The notes beneath the pieces are model-generated. The model was not told the DNA's origin, did no database searches, and was given only the letters and a program-made list of their open reading frames with translations. From Micromonospora sp. MP36 (GTDB lineage: Bacteria > Actinomycetota > Actinomycetes > Mycobacteriales > Micromonosporaceae): 64,000 nt of DNA. Shown here piece after piece: positions 62,199 to 64,000 of this stretch (the first letter of the stretch is position 1; the number at the start of each line of letters is the position of its first letter). The translations under genes were made by a program, and so were the position numbers. The DNA lies in assembly GCF_008119785.1 (NCBI RefSeq), contig NZ_VSFA01000015.1, positions 1 to 64,000 on the forward strand. Reading direction: 5' to 3'.

Positions 62199-62330
62199 CG
62201 CCTGCTCCTCCCGTGACGTGCTTCCGCGCGCGATTGCCCGTGGTGCGCCCCGGCAAACGGGCCCGGCAACGGACGCGCCTCCGGGCCGCAGGCGACGTTG
62301 GCGATCTGCCATTTCGGGTACGCGCGGCGG

Positions 62331-63077
62331 ATGGCCGAGCTGCTGGAGGACGGCGACATCTACTTCCTCTACCGCCCGCGGGTGGAGGAGGAGCACGTGG
62401 ATTCGCTGGAAGAGGTGCAGCGGCTGCTGGTGGTGATGCACCCGTGGCACGGGAGGCACCTGCGACTGCTGGTGGTCGGGCGGAAACGTCTGCCGGACAT
62501 CTCCGAGCACGACCGCTTCTGGGCGTTCGTCGAAGAGGTCGTGGACCGGCCGGAGCAGCTGCACGAGGCGTTGCAGGCGCGCGTGTACCGGACGAGCACC
62601 CGGGGCCGGCGACGGCAGCCGCCGGCGCGGCCCGCGGCGGAGGGGGCGTACGTGATCGCCCGGCACGACGACCACACCCATCTGGCGTACGAGCTGGAAC
62701 TGCCGATGCGGCTCGGCGAGGCGCAGCATGAGCTCAGCATCGAGCCGGAGGCGAGCTACATCGTCACGGTGAAGAACCCGCAGGCACCCTCCCCGCCGGG
62801 CGTCGGCCTTGCCCGCTCGCAGAAGGTCAAGCTGCCTGCCCCACTGCAGCAGAAGTTCCACGGTCGCCGTTTCGCCCCGCTCGACCCGCCGGGCTTCCTC
62901 GATCATCCCGGGACCGAGCTCGTGCTCATCGGCGCCGCCCACGACGCCTCGCAGGAGTTGCGGGTCGATCTGGACGCGGAGGTCGACCGGGCGGAACGAA
63001 GCACGATCTTCGGAGATCTGCGGATCAGCCGCCGGGACCGACCGGTCGCCCCGCTCTTCGAGGGCCGGTGGGCCTGA
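62331..63077 (+). CDS. Conserved-looking protein of unknown function
   Basis: A 248-residue protein starting MAELLEDGDIYFLYRPRVEEE. Pieces such as HLRLLVVGRKRLPDISEHDRFWAFV, YELELPMRLGEAQHEL and EASYIVTVKNPQAPSP suggest a two-part alpha/beta protein. No signal peptide. A TTG at 62298 could extend it by 11 residues. The general look resembles small bacterial proteins annotated only as hypothetical; no domain is assigned. Confidence 0.65.
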   Translation: MAELLEDGDIYFLYRPRVEEEHVDSLEEVQRLLVVMHPWHGRHLRLLVVGRKRLPDISEHDRFWAFVEEVVDRPEQLHEALQARVYRTSTRGRRRQPPARPAAEGAYVIARHDDHTHLAYELELPMRLGEAQHELSIEPEASYIVTVKNPQAPSPPGVGLARSQKVKLPAPLQQKFHGRRFAPLDPPGFLDHPGTELVLIGAAHDASQELRVDLDAEVDRAERSTIFGDLRISRRDRPVAPLFEGRWA

Positions 63078-63164
63078 CCGGCTGGCTCGCCGGCTCCCGC
63101 TTCGGCGGTGACGGTCCGGCTCGCCCGCTGCGCCAACTCATCGGCGGCGCCGCGTCGCCGAGGG

Positions 63165-63713
63165 TCAGGTGCCGGTGACCTCGGGCCGCTGGTGGCCGGC
63201 CAGCCGGAAGCCAACACCGCGTACCGCGACGATGGTGACGCCGGTGCCGAGTTCGGCGAGCTTGCGCCGCAGCCGCTTCACCAGGGACTGCACGTCCGCC
63301 TTGCGCTCCCGTCCTTCGTCGCGCCAGACCGACCGGTGCAGCTCGGGGTAGCTCCAGGCCCGCACCGGCTCGGTGGTCAGGCAGGCCAGCAGGTCGTGCT
63401 CGAGCCGGGTGAGGCTGATCTCACGGTCCCGCCAACGGGCGGTCGACCGGGCCGAGTCGATCAGCAACGTGTCGTCGGCACCGGCGGGCGCGACGGCAGG
63501 CGTCGGCGCGGACGCCGCCCCGGGAAGCCGCTGCGGGGCCGCGATCAGCCGGCGCAACTCGTCGAGGTCGGCGACCAGCAGCAGCGGCGCGACGCCGGCC
63601 AGGTGTTCGGCGAGCCGGAGCCGGTCGGCCGGCGACGGCGTCACCGCGATCACCAGAGGAAACAGGCCCTCGGCCGGTTCGGATCCGCCCGACACCTTGT
63701 CTTCCTCGGCCAC
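63165..63713 (-). CDS. OmpR-type winged-helix protein with degenerate N-terminal receiver-like part
   Basis: A 182-residue protein. Residues about 85-175 are a Trans_reg_C winged helix (ISLTRLEHDLLACLTTEPVRAWSYPELHRSVW...SLVKRLRRKLAELG...VRGVGFRL). The N-terminal 60 residues resemble a receiver in outline (FPLVIAVTPSPADRLRLAEHL...LLLVADLDELRRL) but lack the acidic pocket and phospho-acceptor Asp, so it is probably not phosphorylated. No sensor kinase is adjacent. Target unknown; an inverted repeat at 63765-63779 lies 52 bp upstream. Confidence 0.8.
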   Translation of the reverse strand: MAEEDKVSGGSEPAEGLFPLVIAVTPSPADRLRLAEHLAGVAPLLLVADLDELRRLIAAPQRLPGAASAPTPAVAPAGADDTLLIDSARSTARWRDREISLTRLEHDLLACLTTEPVRAWSYPELHRSVWRDEGRERKADVQSLVKRLRRKLAELGTGVTIVAVRGVGFRLAGHQRPEVTGT

Positions 63714-63764
63714 CGCACCCCACCCCGAACGATGGGCAAATTCCGCCCAACTTCGCTATGGCCC

Positions 63765-63779
63765 TGACAGTAATTGTCA
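63765..63779. promoter_or_regulatory. Inverted repeat upstream of the winged-helix gene
   Basis: TGACA, five-base spacer GTAAT, TGTCA. On the minus strand it includes TTGACA, which could act as a -35 element, with no clear -10 seen at the right distance. A plausible autoregulatory site. Confidence 0.45.
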
Positions 63780-64000
63780 ATCCTGCCGACAACCAGGCAA
63801 CCGTTAGTGAGAAGTTGCTCACGTAGCGTTCTTGATCGCGCTTTCCTCTAGATCATAGTGTCCACTCTGGGCAGCCGGCGTGACCCGCAACGGCGCCTGA
63901 GGGGCACGGGGTTCGCTCATGCCGATGTGACCCGGATGGGAGCGTTCCCCTGCACCCTTCGCCATGGCTCGTTCAACTGCGGGTCGTTTTGGAGGAGGCA
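63780..64000. other. Right-edge intergenic region
   Basis: 221 bp of relatively AT-richer sequence before the window ends. A GGAGG at 63992-63996 near the end could be a ribosome site of a plus-strand gene beginning just outside. No gene is recognised inside. Confidence 0.4.

Noticed and set aside
1..64000. CRISPR arrays, tRNA, rRNA or phage structural genes
   Set aside because: No regularly spaced direct repeats, no cloverleaf-like sequence and no phage proteins were recognised.

Overview
The window is high-GC DNA (strong G/C preference at third codon positions, many GTG starts, ATGA/GTGA start-stop overlaps) with genes typical of a filamentous actinomycete: a SARP regulator, an ECF41 sigma factor, XRE-TPR regulators, formamidase, and ABC sugar importers that lack their own ATPase. 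A Micromonosporaceae member, perhaps Micromonospora, fits best, but no rRNA is present to confirm this. No tRNA, rRNA or CRISPR array was seen.

Layout. 1-4.9 kb: the end of a biosynthetic operon (CFA-like methyltransferase cut by the left edge, ACP, diiron acyl-ACP desaturase-like enzyme, and a KS-ACP-oxoamine synthase fusion). 4.9-7.2 kb: an IS200/IS605 element (tnpA and tnpB divergent) that beheads a TetR gene and reads in frame into its remnant. 7.2-9.3 kb: a secreted M14 carboxypeptidase. 9.4-11.1 kb: a TetR repressor diverging from a GNAT/NTF2 fusion across a strong palindrome. 11.3-17.1 kb: 5-formyl-THF cyclo-ligase with an XRE-TPR regulator, small unknown genes, a META-domain lipoprotein, an NTF2-like protein and a DUF998 membrane protein. 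17.1-22.7 kb: an ECF41 sigma factor with its oxidoreductase, then a four-gene membrane protein/two-component operon.

23.5-28.3 kb: an accessory island with a 1449-residue CHAT protease-STAND NTPase-TPR protein and a translationally coupled 161-residue partner, a candidate immunity or cell-death system. 28.4-39.3 kb: a LacI-controlled amino-sugar-like locus (DUF4127, NanE, ROK kinase, two permeases, lipoprotein, FAD enzyme, LacI) diverging from a secreted beta-propeller protein, with three matching operators between them. 40-42.3 kb: a second M14 carboxypeptidase and a membrane protein. 42.3-50.1 kb: an amidohydrolase diverging from an amino-acid ABC importer, N-acyl-D-amino-acid deacylase and cytosolic serine beta-lactamase-like protein operon, with a LysR gene overlapping its end. 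51-57.6 kb: a secreted PLD-like protein, a DrrAB-type exporter and a SARP-STAND regulator. 57.8-60.1 kb: a TrkA-N/RyR protein coupled to a SLOG protein, a possible nucleotide-sensing module. 60.2-64 kb: fmdB-fmdA, two unknown genes and an OmpR-type winged-helix protein without a normal receiver.

Many genes form tight translationally coupled modules, so several functions are best inferred from the operon as a unit. The least explained units are the CHAT-STAND pair, the KS-AONS operon, the RyR-SLOG pair and the LacI/DUF4127 locus.
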